64,000 nt of DNA from Erythrobacter cryptus DSM 12079 (GCF_000422985.1 NZ_AUHC01000005.1:62001-126000); one strand, 5' to 3'; positions 53,418 through 62,288 are shown, counted from the stretch's first letter. Notes: generated by a model from the sequence alone, not told the origin. Program-made: numbers and translations.

Positions 53418-54573
53418 TGATCAGCCCCTCGGGCCGCTTGCCATAGATCCGCGCGACCGCCTCGATTGCGAAGCGATCGCTCATCCCGGCGATGAAATCG
53501 GCGATCACCCGGGCGCGCTCGGGATTTTGGGCGGGCAGGCGCGCCTGCCAGGCCTCGGGCATCAGCCGCGCATCCTGGGCGTAGGCGGCATAGAGCCGCG
53601 CCACCACGTCGCGCGCGCGCTCGGCCGCGGCGATCTGCTCGGGGTGATAGTAGAGCCTTTCATACATGAAGGCCTTGAGCCGCCGTTCCTGCGCCGCCAT
53701 CGCCGGGGAGAAGCCGGCAAGCTGGCGCCCGGCGGCGCGCACCTCGGCCACCGAGCCGAGGCCGCGCACCATGGCGGCGGTATGGGCGATCACGTCGTTC
53801 ACCATCATCCCGATCTGGTCACGCACCAGCTCGCGCAGCAGACGCTCGCGCGGGGCGCGGGGAAAGCGCTTTTCGACCGCCCGCCACGCATCTGCGAGGA
53901 AATCGAGCGTGAGGAGCTCATCAAGCGCAAGAAAGCCGGCGCGCAGGCCATCATCGATATCGTGGTTGTCATAGGCGATATCGTCCGCCACCGCGGCCAC
54001 CTGCGCCTCGAGCGAGGGCCAGGCATCAAGCTGGAGCGGGAAGGCCGCATCAAGCTCAGCAAGGGCCCAGCCCGGCGCGCGCACCGGGCCGTTGTGCTTG
54101 GCGAGGCCCTCGAGCACGTCCCAGGTCAAGTCAAGCCCATCGTGATCGGGATAGGGGCACTCGATCCGCATCACCGTGCGCAGCGTCTGGGCATTGTGGC
54201 AAAAGCCGCCGTGGCGCGCGAGGGCATCGCCGAGCGCCGCCTCGCCGGCATGGCCGAAGGGCGGATGGCCAAGATCGTGGGCCAGGCACAGCGCCTCGGT
54301 GAGATCCTCATCCAGCCCCAGGGCGCGGGCAATCACCCGCCCGATCTGCGCCACTTCGAGGCTGTGGGTAAGACGGGTGCGATAATGGTCGCCCTCGGGG
54401 GCGATGAACACCTGGGTCTTGGACTTGAGCCGCCGGAAGCTCATCGAATGGATGATGCGATCGCGGTCGCGCTGGAAGGCGCTGCGGGGCCCGCGCCTTT
54501 CGCCCGCGCCGGTGGAGCCGAATTCGCGCCCGCCATGGGCCTCGGGATCGGCGGCATAGGGGGCACGGGTCAT
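53410..54573 (-). CDS. dgt: Deoxyguanosinetriphosphate triphosphohydrolase-like protein
   Basis: A 387-residue HD-domain enzyme that cuts dNTPs to nucleoside and triphosphate. HD residues: RTRLTHSLEVAQIGR (His), ALCLAHDLGHPPFGHAGE (His-Asp), and VADDIAYDNHDIDDGLR (Asp). RDRDRIIHSMSFRRLKSKTQVF precedes them (parts DRIIHSMSFRRL and KTQVF). ATG 54573 is preferred over GTG 54576. First gene of the dgt/NAD(P)-binding/ABA4-like operon. Confidence 0.93.
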   Translation of the reverse strand: MTRAPYAADPEAHGGREFGSTGAGERRGPRSAFQRDRDRIIHSMSFRRLKSKTQVFIAPEGDHYRTRLTHSLEVAQIGRVIARALGLDEDLTEALCLAHDLGHPPFGHAGEAALGDALARHGGFCHNAQTLRTVMRIECPYPDHDGLDLTWDVLEGLAKHNGPVRAPGWALAELDAAFPLQLDAWPSLEAQVAAVADDIAYDNHDIDDGLRAGFLALDELLTLDFLADAWRAVEKRFPRAPRERLLRELVRDQIGMMVNDVIAHTAAMVRGLGSVAEVRAAGRQLAGFSPAMAAQERRLKAFMYERLYYHPEQIAAAERARDVVARLYAAYAQDARLMPEAWQARLPAQNPERARVIADFIAGMSDRFAIEAVARIYGKRPEGLINV

Positions 54574-54674
54574 CACGGTTCGAGCGCTTAGGCGAGCGCG
54601 CGGCGCGGCTCAACCGGAACAGCCAGCGAACATGATGGACAGGAGGCGCTGCCGCGAGAGGCGCAAAGGATTAT

Positions 54675-54715
54675 GGGGCCACTCTCCGGTGATTGGGGGG
54701 GAGGAGAGCGGCCCC
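54675..54715 (-). terminator. Hairpin terminator after the racemase gene
   Basis: 13-bp stem between 54675-54687 and 54703-54715 with a 15-nt loop. The one mismatch is A-C on the plus strand but G-U in minus-strand RNA, so pairing is complete for transcripts coming from the racemase gene (ends 54867). The downstream flank ATAATCCTTT is only weakly T-rich. Confidence 0.6.
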
Positions 54716-54866
54716 AAGGGCCCATCGGTGCGACCCGAAAGACCCGGACTTGCCCCTCAAAGTGGTGACACAATCCGCGAGGGCACCTAAGGCGCAGGCG
54801 GCAATGTTGCACCCCGCGCATCGGAGCAATGCGACGAGCCGAGGCTGGCGGACGACGAAATGAGTC

Positions 54867-55571
54867 TTAATGCACCGCCTCGGCGCCGAGGATCCAGTCG
54901 GCCGCCGCCTCGCAGTGGATCCGGGTGCTGTCGAAGATCGGCAGGACATTGGCATCGACATCGACGACAAGGTCAAGCTCGGTGCAGGCGAGCACGATCG
55001 CCCCGGCGCCTTCCTGCGCCTTGTTGGTGATGATGGTCTTCAAGGTGCGCTCGGCCTCGCGGGTGACCTTGCCCACCATCAGCTCCTCATAGATGATCCG
55101 GTCGAGCATCTCGACGAAATCGAGATTGGGCGGGAGCAGGTCGATCCCGTGGGCGACCAGCCGCTTGCGATAGAAGCTCTCGGTCATCACGTTGCGGGTG
55201 CCGAGCAGCGCCGCGCGGGTGGCCCCGGCGCGCTGCATGGCCAGGCCCACATATTCGGCGATGTGGAGGATGGGTATGCTGACCGCAGCGGCGACCTCGT
55301 CATAGAGGCGGTGCATCGAATTGGCGCCGATGATCAGTCCTTCAGCCCCTGCCCCTTCGAGCCTCCGGGCGCTTTCGCTCAGCACCCCGGCGGCGCGCTT
55401 CCAGTCATGCGCCTCGCGCAGGGCGTAGAGCGCGCGGAAATCGAGGCTCTCGATCAGCAGCGGCGCGCTGCTCATCGGGGCGCTGCGCTTCTGGATGCTG
55501 CGGTTGATCCGCTCGTAATAGCTCGCGGTCGACACCCAGCTCATGCCTCCGATGATCCCGAGTTTGCGCAA
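54867..55571 (-). CDS. Aspartate/glutamate racemase family protein (YgeA-like) with altered first active-site position
   Basis: A 234-residue racemase-fold protein. Start TTG 55571 is supported by AAGGAG 7 bp upstream. GIIGGMSWVSTASYYERIN opens it, VLACTELDLVV near residue 199 holds the second active-site Cys, and LLGTRNVMTESFY and FDSTRIHCEAAADW complete the family pattern. At the first site, where E. coli YgeA has C-T-N-T-M-H, this protein has G-A-N-S-M-H near residues 82-87. That removes the Cys/Thr, so normal two-base racemisation is doubtful. It may act on one enantiomer or on another compound. Confidence 0.85.
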   Translation of the reverse strand: MRKLGIIGGMSWVSTASYYERINRSIQKRSAPMSSAPLLIESLDFRALYALREAHDWKRAAGVLSESARRLEGAGAEGLIIGANSMHRLYDEVAAAVSIPILHIAEYVGLAMQRAGATRAALLGTRNVMTESFYRKRLVAHGIDLLPPNLDFVEMLDRIIYEELMVGKVTREAERTLKTIITNKAQEGAGAIVLACTELDLVVDVDANVLPIFDSTRIHCEAAADWILGAEAVH

Positions 55572-55665
55572 ACGCCTGCTCCTTCATGTTCTTGTGCGGT
55601 TGCGAAAGGATGTAGGCCAGGCGGCGCGCGCCCGTCCAGAGGCTGAGCGCGGGGTGCGCGGCGGT

Positions 55666-56646
55666 TCAGCGCGCCTCGCCTGCCGGGACGTGCTCAGCGA
55701 GCCAGGCCTCAAGATCGGCAAGGCTCGCGGTGACCGCCTCCTCCTGCGGCAGGTGGCCGACCGCGGGATAGACCACCAGCCGGGCATCGGGCAGGGTGCG
55801 CGCCAGCCAGCGCCCGGCCTCGACCGGGATCAGCCGGTCCTCGGCGCCCCACAGGATCAGCGCCGGCGCGCGCACCGCGGCAATGTCCTTTTGGCTCAGC
55901 GGCGCATAGGGCACGGAGAAGCGCTCGAGCGTCGCGCGCCGGTTGCCGGGGTAGCGCAGCAATTCCCAATAGCGATCAATCATTGCATCGGTGATGATCG
56001 ACTTGACCGAAACCGATTGCGCGAGGCTCTTCGCGATCAGGCGGCGCGGGGTGATCTGTTCGATCAGCAGGTTGATCCCCGGCATCCGGGCGAGCTTGAA
56101 GCCGATATTGCCGCCGCCGCTCTCGTCCTTGCGCGCGAGGGGCAGCATCGGCGTGCCGCTGGCATCGACCAGCACCAGCCCCGCCACCCGATCAGGGTGG
56201 GCGATGGCAAAGGCAAGCGCGTGCTTGCCCCCCATCGAATTGCCGCCAATGATGAAGCGCTTGAGCCCCAGCCTGTCGGCCACCTCTCGAATATCAGCAA
56301 CATAATTGGCAAGGCTGTAATCGTGGCGCGGGTCGGGGCCAGTGAGGCCATGGCCGACCTGATCGAAGCGGATCACCCGGTAGCGCTGCCTCAGCGCTCT
56401 GGCCCAGGGCTCCCAGGTGTGCAGATCGGCGTTGGAGCCGTGCAGCAGCAGGATCGCCGGGGCATCGCGCGGCCCCTCGTCGCGCAGATGAATGGTCACG
56501 CCCTCGCCGATCGCCACGAATTGCGAGGGCGGCCCGCCATATTTCGCCCGCATCGCCGCCGCATCGGTATCGGGGGTGCGCAAGGCAAGAAAGGCGATCA
56601 CCAGGATAGCGATGAGCGCCAGCGCGCCGCGCAGCAGCCACTTCAT
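55666..56646 (-). CDS. Membrane-anchored alpha/beta hydrolase
   Basis: 326 residues with an N-terminal membrane anchor (LLRGALALIAILVIAFLAL near residues 5-23), so the catalytic part is probably periplasmic. ILLLHGSNADLHTWEPWARA near residue 65 is the oxyanion region, GGNSMGGKHALAFAIAHPD near 138 carries the nucleophile Ser, and LILWGAEDRLIPVEAG and VGHLPQEEA supply Asp and His. Substrate unknown. Its start shares one base with the stop of the diheme cytochrome gene (TGATG), so the two are tightly linked. Confidence 0.92.
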   Translation of the reverse strand: MKWLLRGALALIAILVIAFLALRTPDTDAAAMRAKYGGPPSQFVAIGEGVTIHLRDEGPRDAPAILLLHGSNADLHTWEPWARALRQRYRVIRFDQVGHGLTGPDPRHDYSLANYVADIREVADRLGLKRFIIGGNSMGGKHALAFAIAHPDRVAGLVLVDASGTPMLPLARKDESGGGNIGFKLARMPGINLLIEQITPRRLIAKSLAQSVSVKSIITDAMIDRYWELLRYPGNRRATLERFSVPYAPLSQKDIAAVRAPALILWGAEDRLIPVEAGRWLARTLPDARLVVYPAVGHLPQEEAVTASLADLEAWLAEHVPAGEAR

Positions 56647-57656
56647 CAGCGCATCTCCGCGATCCAGCGCCGCACCACGGCAACGCCGCGATGATCGGTG
56701 CTGGAGCGACCCAGTTCAGGCATGGCGACGCCCGGTTCGGTGCTCTCCATGCGATAGATGAGGATCGACCGATCTGGCTGGCCGGGGACAATGGCAAATT
56801 CATGCCCCCCGGCCCCGCGCCCGGCGGCCACCGGCCGCTTGAAGATGCCGATGGCGTGGGGCTCGGCCTGTTCCCAGCGCAGATCGAGCCCGGAATTGGA
56901 GGCGCTCCCCCCGGGCCTGTGGCAATGGGCGCAGTTCACATCGAGATAGGCCCGCGCCAGCGGCGCGGCCGGGCCCTTGGCCGCGCCATCCCAGCGCGGC
57001 TGGCTGCCAGCGCCTTCGGGCACGCGGTCGAGCCGCCCGGCGGCAACCATTGCGGCAAGCCAGCGGGCGGAAAGATTGCGCGCCTTGGGACCGATCGGGA
57101 TCACCGCCCCGTCAAGCGAATGGCAGGTCTTGCACTGGTTCTTGTTGGGAATGGCATAGGAGATCGCCTCGCCCGCCGGGGTCACCACCTCCACCCGCCC
57201 GCCGGCAAGGGCAAGGCGCGCCTCGGTCTGCTCGGCGTTCCAGCGATAGGGCAGCGCCACCCAGCCATCGGCGCGGTGGAGCAGCACCCGGGTCTCGATC
57301 AAGCGCCGCTCCGCGCCTTTGCCGAAGGCAAAGGTCTTGATGATCGCCGCGCCCACGGGAAAGCGCAGCAGCCCCTCACCATCGGCGGCCAGCCGGGTGC
57401 CCGCGGGCAGATAGATGAAGCGCAGCTTTTCCGCCCCGTCCGACCACAGCGGGGTGTTGAGTTCGTAAGCGATCACCCCCGGCGCGGGCACCTGCCGGGC
57501 GGCATCGGCAAAGAAGCCGAAGGCGCCGAGCGTGGGCGGGAAGCCCTCGCCCATCACCGCCGCATCGGACACCCTTGCGCCGGCAAGGTGGGCCTGTGCC
57601 ACCACCCCGCCCAGCGCCAGCGCCGCCGCAACAAGCAACCCCGCACCCAGCCTCAC
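56646..57656 (-). CDS. SO2930-family diheme c-type cytochrome
   Basis: 336 residues from GTG 57656, overlapping the beta-helix gene stop (GTGA). The signal sequence is VRLGAGLLVAAALALGGVVA. Two heme sites are present: CKTCH near residue 176 and CAHCH near 240. ELNTPLWSDGAEKLRFIYLP near 65 and YLDVNCAHCHRPGGSA are typical of the SO2930 family as I recall it (TIGR03806). That family is encoded beside a parallel beta-helix protein (TIGR03805), exactly as here. The role is unknown; periplasmic electron transfer from an oxidation carried out with the beta-helix protein is a reasonable guess. Confidence 0.88.
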   Translation of the reverse strand: MRLGAGLLVAAALALGGVVAQAHLAGARVSDAAVMGEGFPPTLGAFGFFADAARQVPAPGVIAYELNTPLWSDGAEKLRFIYLPAGTRLAADGEGLLRFPVGAAIIKTFAFGKGAERRLIETRVLLHRADGWVALPYRWNAEQTEARLALAGGRVEVVTPAGEAISYAIPNKNQCKTCHSLDGAVIPIGPKARNLSARWLAAMVAAGRLDRVPEGAGSQPRWDGAAKGPAAPLARAYLDVNCAHCHRPGGSASNSGLDLRWEQAEPHAIGIFKRPVAAGRGAGGHEFAIVPGQPDRSILIYRMESTEPGVAMPELGRSSTDHRGVAVVRRWIAEMR

Positions 57657-58852
57657 TTGAGCCGCGCCTCCAGCGCCGCCGGCGCGCCGACTTCGGGGAA
57701 CTCCCAGGTTTCCACCGGGGTCAGCATCAGCGGCCCCGGGCGGGCCTCGGCAATGGACTGGCCGGGCTGTGCAAGGTTGAGCGTCCAGCCCGTCACCCCG
57801 GGGGCGATCTTGAGCGCGCTCTCGGGGCTTTGGGCAAGGCCATCCCACAGCACGGGGGGCAGCGCCCCGCCGAAGGCTGCAAGCAGCGCCTCCTTGCCCT
57901 CGAGCTGCGGATCGTCCCCGCCGCGGCCGAAGGCGTTGGGGCCGATGATCACGTTGCGCGCATGCGGGTTGTAACGGGGATCATCGAAGGGCTGCATATA
58001 GGCAATCACCATCACGTGGGCGGTGGCATTGCCCTCAAAGCTGTTGTTTTCGATCAGCACCCCGTCATTGGCCATCACCAGCGCGCCGGTGCCGCGCCGC
58101 ACGCTGGCCACGATATTGCCCGGGGGCGCGAAATTGGGGGTGTCGTTGTCCTTCACCACATTGCCGCGCAGGATGACGTTGCCCCCGCCCATCACCGGCA
58201 GGCCGGGCAGATCGAAGACCAGCAAGCCGCCGGTGTTGCGGGTGGCGATGTTCTTTTCAACCAGGGCATTGCGGCTGTTCTCGATCTCGATGCCGGCAAC
58301 GTTGAACTCGACGAGATTGCCGCGCACGGTGATGTCGCGGCTCTGGCCGACATAGATGCCCGCATCCGAGGCGCCGACCACCTTGGAGCGCTGCACCAGC
58401 ACCCCGGTGCTTTCCACCGGATAGATGCCATAGGCCCCGTTGGTGGGCTTGGGCCCGCCGGTCCATTCGACCCGGAGCGAATCATAGATGATGTTGTCGG
58501 CGCCCTTGGACTTGATCCCGTCGCCCTTGGGGTTCTCGATGGCAAAGCCGCGCAGGGTGACATTGTCGCTGGTGACGAGCAGCCCCTCGCCCGCGCCCTG
58601 CTGATCGGTGAAATCGAGGATGGTCTTGTCCATCCCCTGCCCCTGCACCGTCACCCCATCGACATCGAGGCTGAGCCCGTCGTTGAGCGCGATGCGCCCT
58701 TCACCAATTTCGATCACATCGCCCGGCGCGGCGAGGATCAGCGCCTCCTGAAGCCGCGCCGCCGCGCCCTCGCCCGGTTCGATCCGGTGCACCTCGGCGG
58801 CGAGCGGTGCAGCGCTGCACAGAAGCGCGGCGGCAAGTGCCAATCGGTTCAT
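57653..58852 (-). CDS. Parallel beta-helix repeat protein (TIGR03805-like), partner of the diheme cytochrome
   Basis: About 399 residues; ATG 58852 fits GGGAGG 5 bp upstream. Signal peptide MNRLALAAALLCSAAPLAA. The body is a right-handed beta-helix with many short repeats of the N-x-I/V type (NVTLRGFAIENPKGDGIKSK begins the conserved core; NVIIGPNAF; NGAYGIYPVESTGVLVQRS). Resembles pectate-lyase-like folds, but catalytic residues are not apparent. Its stop overlaps the cytochrome start by 4 bp, and the pair is known from Shewanella and other bacteria. First gene of the set that ends with the alpha/beta hydrolase. Confidence 0.88.
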   Translation of the reverse strand: MNRLALAAALLCSAAPLAAEVHRIEPGEGAAARLQEALILAAPGDVIEIGEGRIALNDGLSLDVDGVTVQGQGMDKTILDFTDQQGAGEGLLVTSDNVTLRGFAIENPKGDGIKSKGADNIIYDSLRVEWTGGPKPTNGAYGIYPVESTGVLVQRSKVVGASDAGIYVGQSRDITVRGNLVEFNVAGIEIENSRNALVEKNIATRNTGGLLVFDLPGLPVMGGGNVILRGNVVKDNDTPNFAPPGNIVASVRRGTGALVMANDGVLIENNSFEGNATAHVMVIAYMQPFDDPRYNPHARNVIIGPNAFGRGGDDPQLEGKEALLAAFGGALPPVLWDGLAQSPESALKIAPGVTGWTLNLAQPGQSIAEARPGPLMLTPVETWEFPEVGAPAALEARLK

Positions 58853-58927
58853 CATCACCTCCCTCTCCCTCAAGCGCAGTCTGGCGCAAGGGAGGGATTA
58901 AATGCAAGCCGCTCAGCCCAAGCCGGC

Positions 58928-59269
58928 CTAACCGATGCCGATCGCGCACAGCCCGGCGCTGGTGGTGAGCACCGCCACCGCCTCGCCATCGCCCACGCGG
59001 CGCAGGCGCTTGATCAGCTCGCCAAGCCCATAGCCGCTTTCCGGCTCGCCGCTATGGGCGGCCATGCCCTGGCGCAGCCGCCACAGCTGGATGAGGCTGA
59101 GCCGCTTGACCATGCGCGCGGCCATGCACTCGGCCCGCCTCTCGCCCACGCCGGCCTCGATGAGTGCGCCCTTGACCTGCCAGCGGATCAGCGGGTCGGC
59201 CAGCCCGGCATAGGTAGCCGCCGCGCCGATGATGAGGATGGCAATGAGCGCGATCAGGGCCTTGCGCAT
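58928..59269 (-). CDS. Small exported/membrane protein, unknown
   Basis: 113 residues from ATG 59269, with one hydrophobic N-terminal segment (MRKALIALIAILIIGAAATY) that may be a signal or anchor. The rest is amphipathic: LIRWQVKGALIEAGVGERRA, CMAARMVKRLSLIQLWRLRQG, ending GLCAIGIG. No known domain recognised. It follows pntB by 13 bp and shares its strand, so it is probably read in the transhydrogenase operon. Confidence 0.65.
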   Translation of the reverse strand: MRKALIALIAILIIGAAATYAGLADPLIRWQVKGALIEAGVGERRAECMAARMVKRLSLIQLWRLRQGMAAHSGEPESGYGLGELIKRLRRVGDGEAVAVLTTSAGLCAIGIG

Positions 59270-59282
59270 CGCCGGGGAAGCC

Positions 59283-60740
59283 TCAATCGAGCGCCTTGAC
59301 GATGTCCTCCACCATCTTCTTGGCATCGGCCAGCAGCATGGTGGTCTGGTTCATGTAGAACACGTCATTATCGACCCCGGCATAGCCGACGCCCCCCATC
59401 GAGCGCTTGATGAAGAACACCTGCTTGGCCTTGTCCACATCGAACACCGGCATCCCGTAGATCGGCGAGGACTTGTCGGTCTTGGCCGCGGGGTTCACCA
59501 CGTCATTGGCGCCGATGATAAAGGCGACATCGCACTGGGCAAACTCGCTGTTGATGTCCTCCAGCTCGAACACCTCGTCGTAAGGGACCGAGGCCTCGGC
59601 GAGGAGCACGTTCATGTGCCCGGGCATGCGGCCGGCCACGGGGTGGATGGCATATTTCACCTCCACGCCCTTTTCCTTCAATTTGTCGGCCATTTCGCGC
59701 AGGGCGTGCTGGGCCTGGGCCACCGCCATGCCGTAGCCGGGGATGATGATGACCTTCTCGGCCTGTTCGAGCATATAGGCGGCATCCTCGGCGCTGCCCT
59801 GCTTGTAGGGCCGCTGCTCGCGCGCCGCGCCGCCAGCCCCGGCCCCGCCATCGGCGCCAAAGCCGCCCGCGATCACCGAGATGAAGCTGCGGTTCATCGC
59901 CCGGCACATGATGTAGCTGAGGATCGCCCCCGAGGAGCCGACCAGCGCCCCGGTGATGATCATCGCGGTGTTCTGCAGGGTGAAGCCCATCGCCGCCGCG
60001 GCCCAGCCCGAATAGGAATTGAGCATCGAGACCACCACCGGCATGTCCGCCCCGCCGATCGGGATGATGAGGAGAAAGCCGATGATGAAGGCGAGCACAG
60101 CGATCGCCAGCACCATCCAGCCTTCGCCCGCCCCGCCCTGCGGCGACAAGGTATAGGCGGCGATGAGGCCGAGGATCGCGGCAAGCGTGCCGAGGTTGAT
60201 CACGTGGCGCGCGGGCAGCAGGATCGGCGCGCCGCTCATCCGCCCGGAGAGCTTGAGGAAGGCGATCACCGAGCCGGAGAAGGTGATCGCCCCGATGGCA
60301 ATGCCAAGGCCAAGCTCGATGCGGCTCACCGCGAGGATCTGCCCGGCGCCATCGACGATCCCGAAGGATTTGGGATCGAGCCAGGCGCCAAAGCCCACCA
60401 CCACCGCGGCCAAGCCCACAAGGCTGTGGAAGCCGGCGACGAGTTCGGGCATCGCGGTCATGGCGATGCGCCGCGCCACCACCACGCCGATCGCCCCGCC
60501 GATCGCCACGGCGATGAGGATTTCGACAAGGTTGGCCAGATCGTGGGTGACAAGCGTGGTCGCCACCGCGATGGCCATGCCAATCATGCCATAGCGGTTG
60601 CCCGCGCGCGAGGTGGCGGGGCTGGAAAGCCCGCGCAGCGCGAGGATGAAGAACACGCCGGCGACAAGATAGGCGAGCATCGCCCAGGCCGGGGCGCCGC
60701 CCTCACCGCCCGCGGCGGCGGCAAGCAGGGAGAAGTCCAT
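59283..60740 (-). CDS. pntB: NAD(P) transhydrogenase subunit beta
   Basis: 485-residue membrane subunit of the proton-pumping transhydrogenase, holding most membrane helices and the NADP(H)-binding domain III. Near residues 315-340 is a Gly/Ala-rich linker (GGFGADGGAGAGG). Domain III shows VIIIPGYGMAVAQAQHALRE, HPVAGRMPGHMNVLLAEA, GANDVVNPAA, and the C-terminal SMGGVGYAGVDND. Complete. It follows pntAB by 3 bp. Confidence 0.97.
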   Translation of the reverse strand: MDFSLLAAAAGGEGGAPAWAMLAYLVAGVFFILALRGLSSPATSRAGNRYGMIGMAIAVATTLVTHDLANLVEILIAVAIGGAIGVVVARRIAMTAMPELVAGFHSLVGLAAVVVGFGAWLDPKSFGIVDGAGQILAVSRIELGLGIAIGAITFSGSVIAFLKLSGRMSGAPILLPARHVINLGTLAAILGLIAAYTLSPQGGAGEGWMVLAIAVLAFIIGFLLIIPIGGADMPVVVSMLNSYSGWAAAAMGFTLQNTAMIITGALVGSSGAILSYIMCRAMNRSFISVIAGGFGADGGAGAGGAAREQRPYKQGSAEDAAYMLEQAEKVIIIPGYGMAVAQAQHALREMADKLKEKGVEVKYAIHPVAGRMPGHMNVLLAEASVPYDEVFELEDINSEFAQCDVAFIIGANDVVNPAAKTDKSSPIYGMPVFDVDKAKQVFFIKRSMGGVGYAGVDNDVFYMNQTTMLLADAKKMVEDIVKALD

Positions 60741-60743
60741 CGC

Positions 60744-61025
60744 TTACTTGCCCTTCTTCTTGTACATCGCCAGCATCCGCTCGGTCACGGCAAAGCCGCC
60801 GAAGATGTTGATGCTGGCCAGCACCACCCCGAACAGGCCGAGATATTTGGCGATCGGGCTGGCCGCCTCGGCGCTGGCAATCAGCGCGCCGACGATGATC
60901 ACCGAGGAGATCGCATTGGTCACCGCCATCAGCGGGGTGTGCAGCGCTGGGGTGACCGACCAGACGACGTAATAGCCGACAAAGCAGGCCAGCACGAAGA
61001 TGCTGAGAATTGAGATGAAATCCAT
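60744..61025 (-). CDS. pntAB: NAD(P) transhydrogenase subunit alpha, membrane part (PntAB/PntA2)
   Basis: 93 residues with three membrane segments: ISILSIFVLACFVGYYVVW, the conserved TPALHTPLMAVTNAISSVII, and LGLFGVVLASINIFGGFAVT before the basic RMLAMYKKKGK end. In Alphaproteobacteria the alpha subunit is split into this membrane piece and the soluble NAD(H) domain (next gene upstream). Confidence 0.96.
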   Translation of the reverse strand: MDFISILSIFVLACFVGYYVVWSVTPALHTPLMAVTNAISSVIIVGALIASAEAASPIAKYLGLFGVVLASINIFGGFAVTERMLAMYKKKGK

Positions 61026-61028
61026 TTC

Positions 61029-62153
61029 TTAGCTCCCCAGCAGCCGCTCGTTGACGATCTTGCCGCCCTGCGTCAGGCGGATCGCGCCGCCGATTTCCTC
61101 GTCGAGCAAGGGCTTGCCCTGCTCCTTGTCCCAGAAGGCGCTGAGGAAGTTGTAGTGGTTGCGCGCAAACAGCGCCGAGGCATCGGCGGGCAGCTTGGCC
61201 GGAGTGTTGGCATGGCCGATGATGGTAACGCCGTGGCGCACCACCACCTCGTCTGCCACCGAACCTTCGACGTTGCCGCCCTGCGCCACCGCCAGATCGA
61301 AGATCACGCTGCCCGGCTTCATCGTGGCGATCTGCTGATCGGTGATGAGGCGCGGGGCTGCCCGGCCCGGGATCAGCGCGGTGGTGATGACGATGTCCTG
61401 CTTGGCGATGTGGCTGCTCACCAGCTCGGCCTGGGCCTTCTTGTATTCCTCGCTCATCTCGGTGGCATAGCCGCCCGCACCTTCACCCTCGATCCCGGCG
61501 ACGGTCTCGACGAAGATCGGCTTGGCGCCGAGCGAGAGGATCTGCTCCTTGGTGGCGCTGCGCACGTCGGTGGCCGAGACCTGCGCCCCCAGCCGCCGCG
61601 CCGTGGCGATCGCCTGGAGGCCAGCCACGCCCACCCCCATCACGAACACCTTGGCCGCCTGCACCGTGCCCGCCGCGGTCATCATCATCGGGAAGGCCCG
61701 GCCATAGGCGTTGGCCGCCTCGATCACCGCCTTGTAACCGGCAAGGTTCGACTGGCTTGAGAGCACGTCCATGCTCTGCGCCCGGGTGATGCGCGGCATG
61801 AACTCCATCGCCAGGGCTTCAAGGCCAGCGGCGGCATAGGCCTCGACCCGATCGCGCCTGGTGAAGGGATCGAACAGCGCCGCGACCATCGCCCCCGGCC
61901 TTGCCCCTTTGAGCAAGCCCACATCGGGCGCCTGGATGGCGAGCACGATATCGGCATCCTTCACCGTCGCGGCGGCATCGCCAAGGCTTGCCCCGGCCTC
62001 GGCATAGGCCGCATCGGTGATCGATGCGCTCACCCCCGCCCCGGTCTCGACCGCGACGGCGCAGCCCAGCGCGGCAAACTTCCTCACCGTTTCCGGCGTG
62101 GCGGCAACGCGCGTCTCACCGGGCGCGCGTTCCTTGAGGATGGCGATCTTCAC
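61029..62153 (-). CDS. pntAA: NAD(P) transhydrogenase subunit alpha, soluble NAD(H) part
   Basis: 374 residues, related to alanine dehydrogenase. N-terminal KERAPGETRVAATPETVRKF, then FMPRITRAQSMDVLSSQSNL with the conserved RAQ, GVGVAGLQAIATARRLGAQV as the NAD loop near residues 172-191, TALIPGRAAPRLIT, and GSVIFDLAVAQGGNVE. The membrane part is encoded separately by pntAB, 3 bp downstream. The whole operon would maintain NADPH from the proton gradient. Confidence 0.97.
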   Translation of the reverse strand: MKIAILKERAPGETRVAATPETVRKFAALGCAVAVETGAGVSASITDAAYAEAGASLGDAAATVKDADIVLAIQAPDVGLLKGARPGAMVAALFDPFTRRDRVEAYAAAGLEALAMEFMPRITRAQSMDVLSSQSNLAGYKAVIEAANAYGRAFPMMMTAAGTVQAAKVFVMGVGVAGLQAIATARRLGAQVSATDVRSATKEQILSLGAKPIFVETVAGIEGEGAGGYATEMSEEYKKAQAELVSSHIAKQDIVITTALIPGRAAPRLITDQQIATMKPGSVIFDLAVAQGGNVEGSVADEVVVRHGVTIIGHANTPAKLPADASALFARNHYNFLSAFWDKEQGKPLLDEEIGGAIRLTQGGKIVNERLLGS

Positions 62154-62165
62154 CGGGCCAAGGCC

Positions 62166-62288
62166 TTAGCTGGCAATCGCGGAGACGACGGCAAACACGA
62201 TCACCCCGATCAGCGGCACCACCCATTTGAGCGTTGCCATGAAGCCGCTGTAGGTTGCCTGCGCCTTTTCCATGTCGTGAACGGTCAT
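62166..62288 (-). CDS. aa3-type cytochrome c oxidase subunit IV-like small membrane protein
   Basis: A 40-residue protein opening MTVHDMEKAQATYSGFMATL, with one membrane segment (WVVPLIGVIVFAVVSAIA). This matches the alphaproteobacterial aa3-type oxidase subunit IV (about 40-55 residues, one helix, MEKAxxTYxGF opening). It precedes pntAA by 12 bp, an arrangement seen in other sphingomonads. Although named for the oxidase, its exact role is uncertain. Transcription of the whole pnt operon probably starts just upstream. Confidence 0.82.
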   Translation of the reverse strand: MTVHDMEKAQATYSGFMATLKWVVPLIGVIVFAVVSAIAS

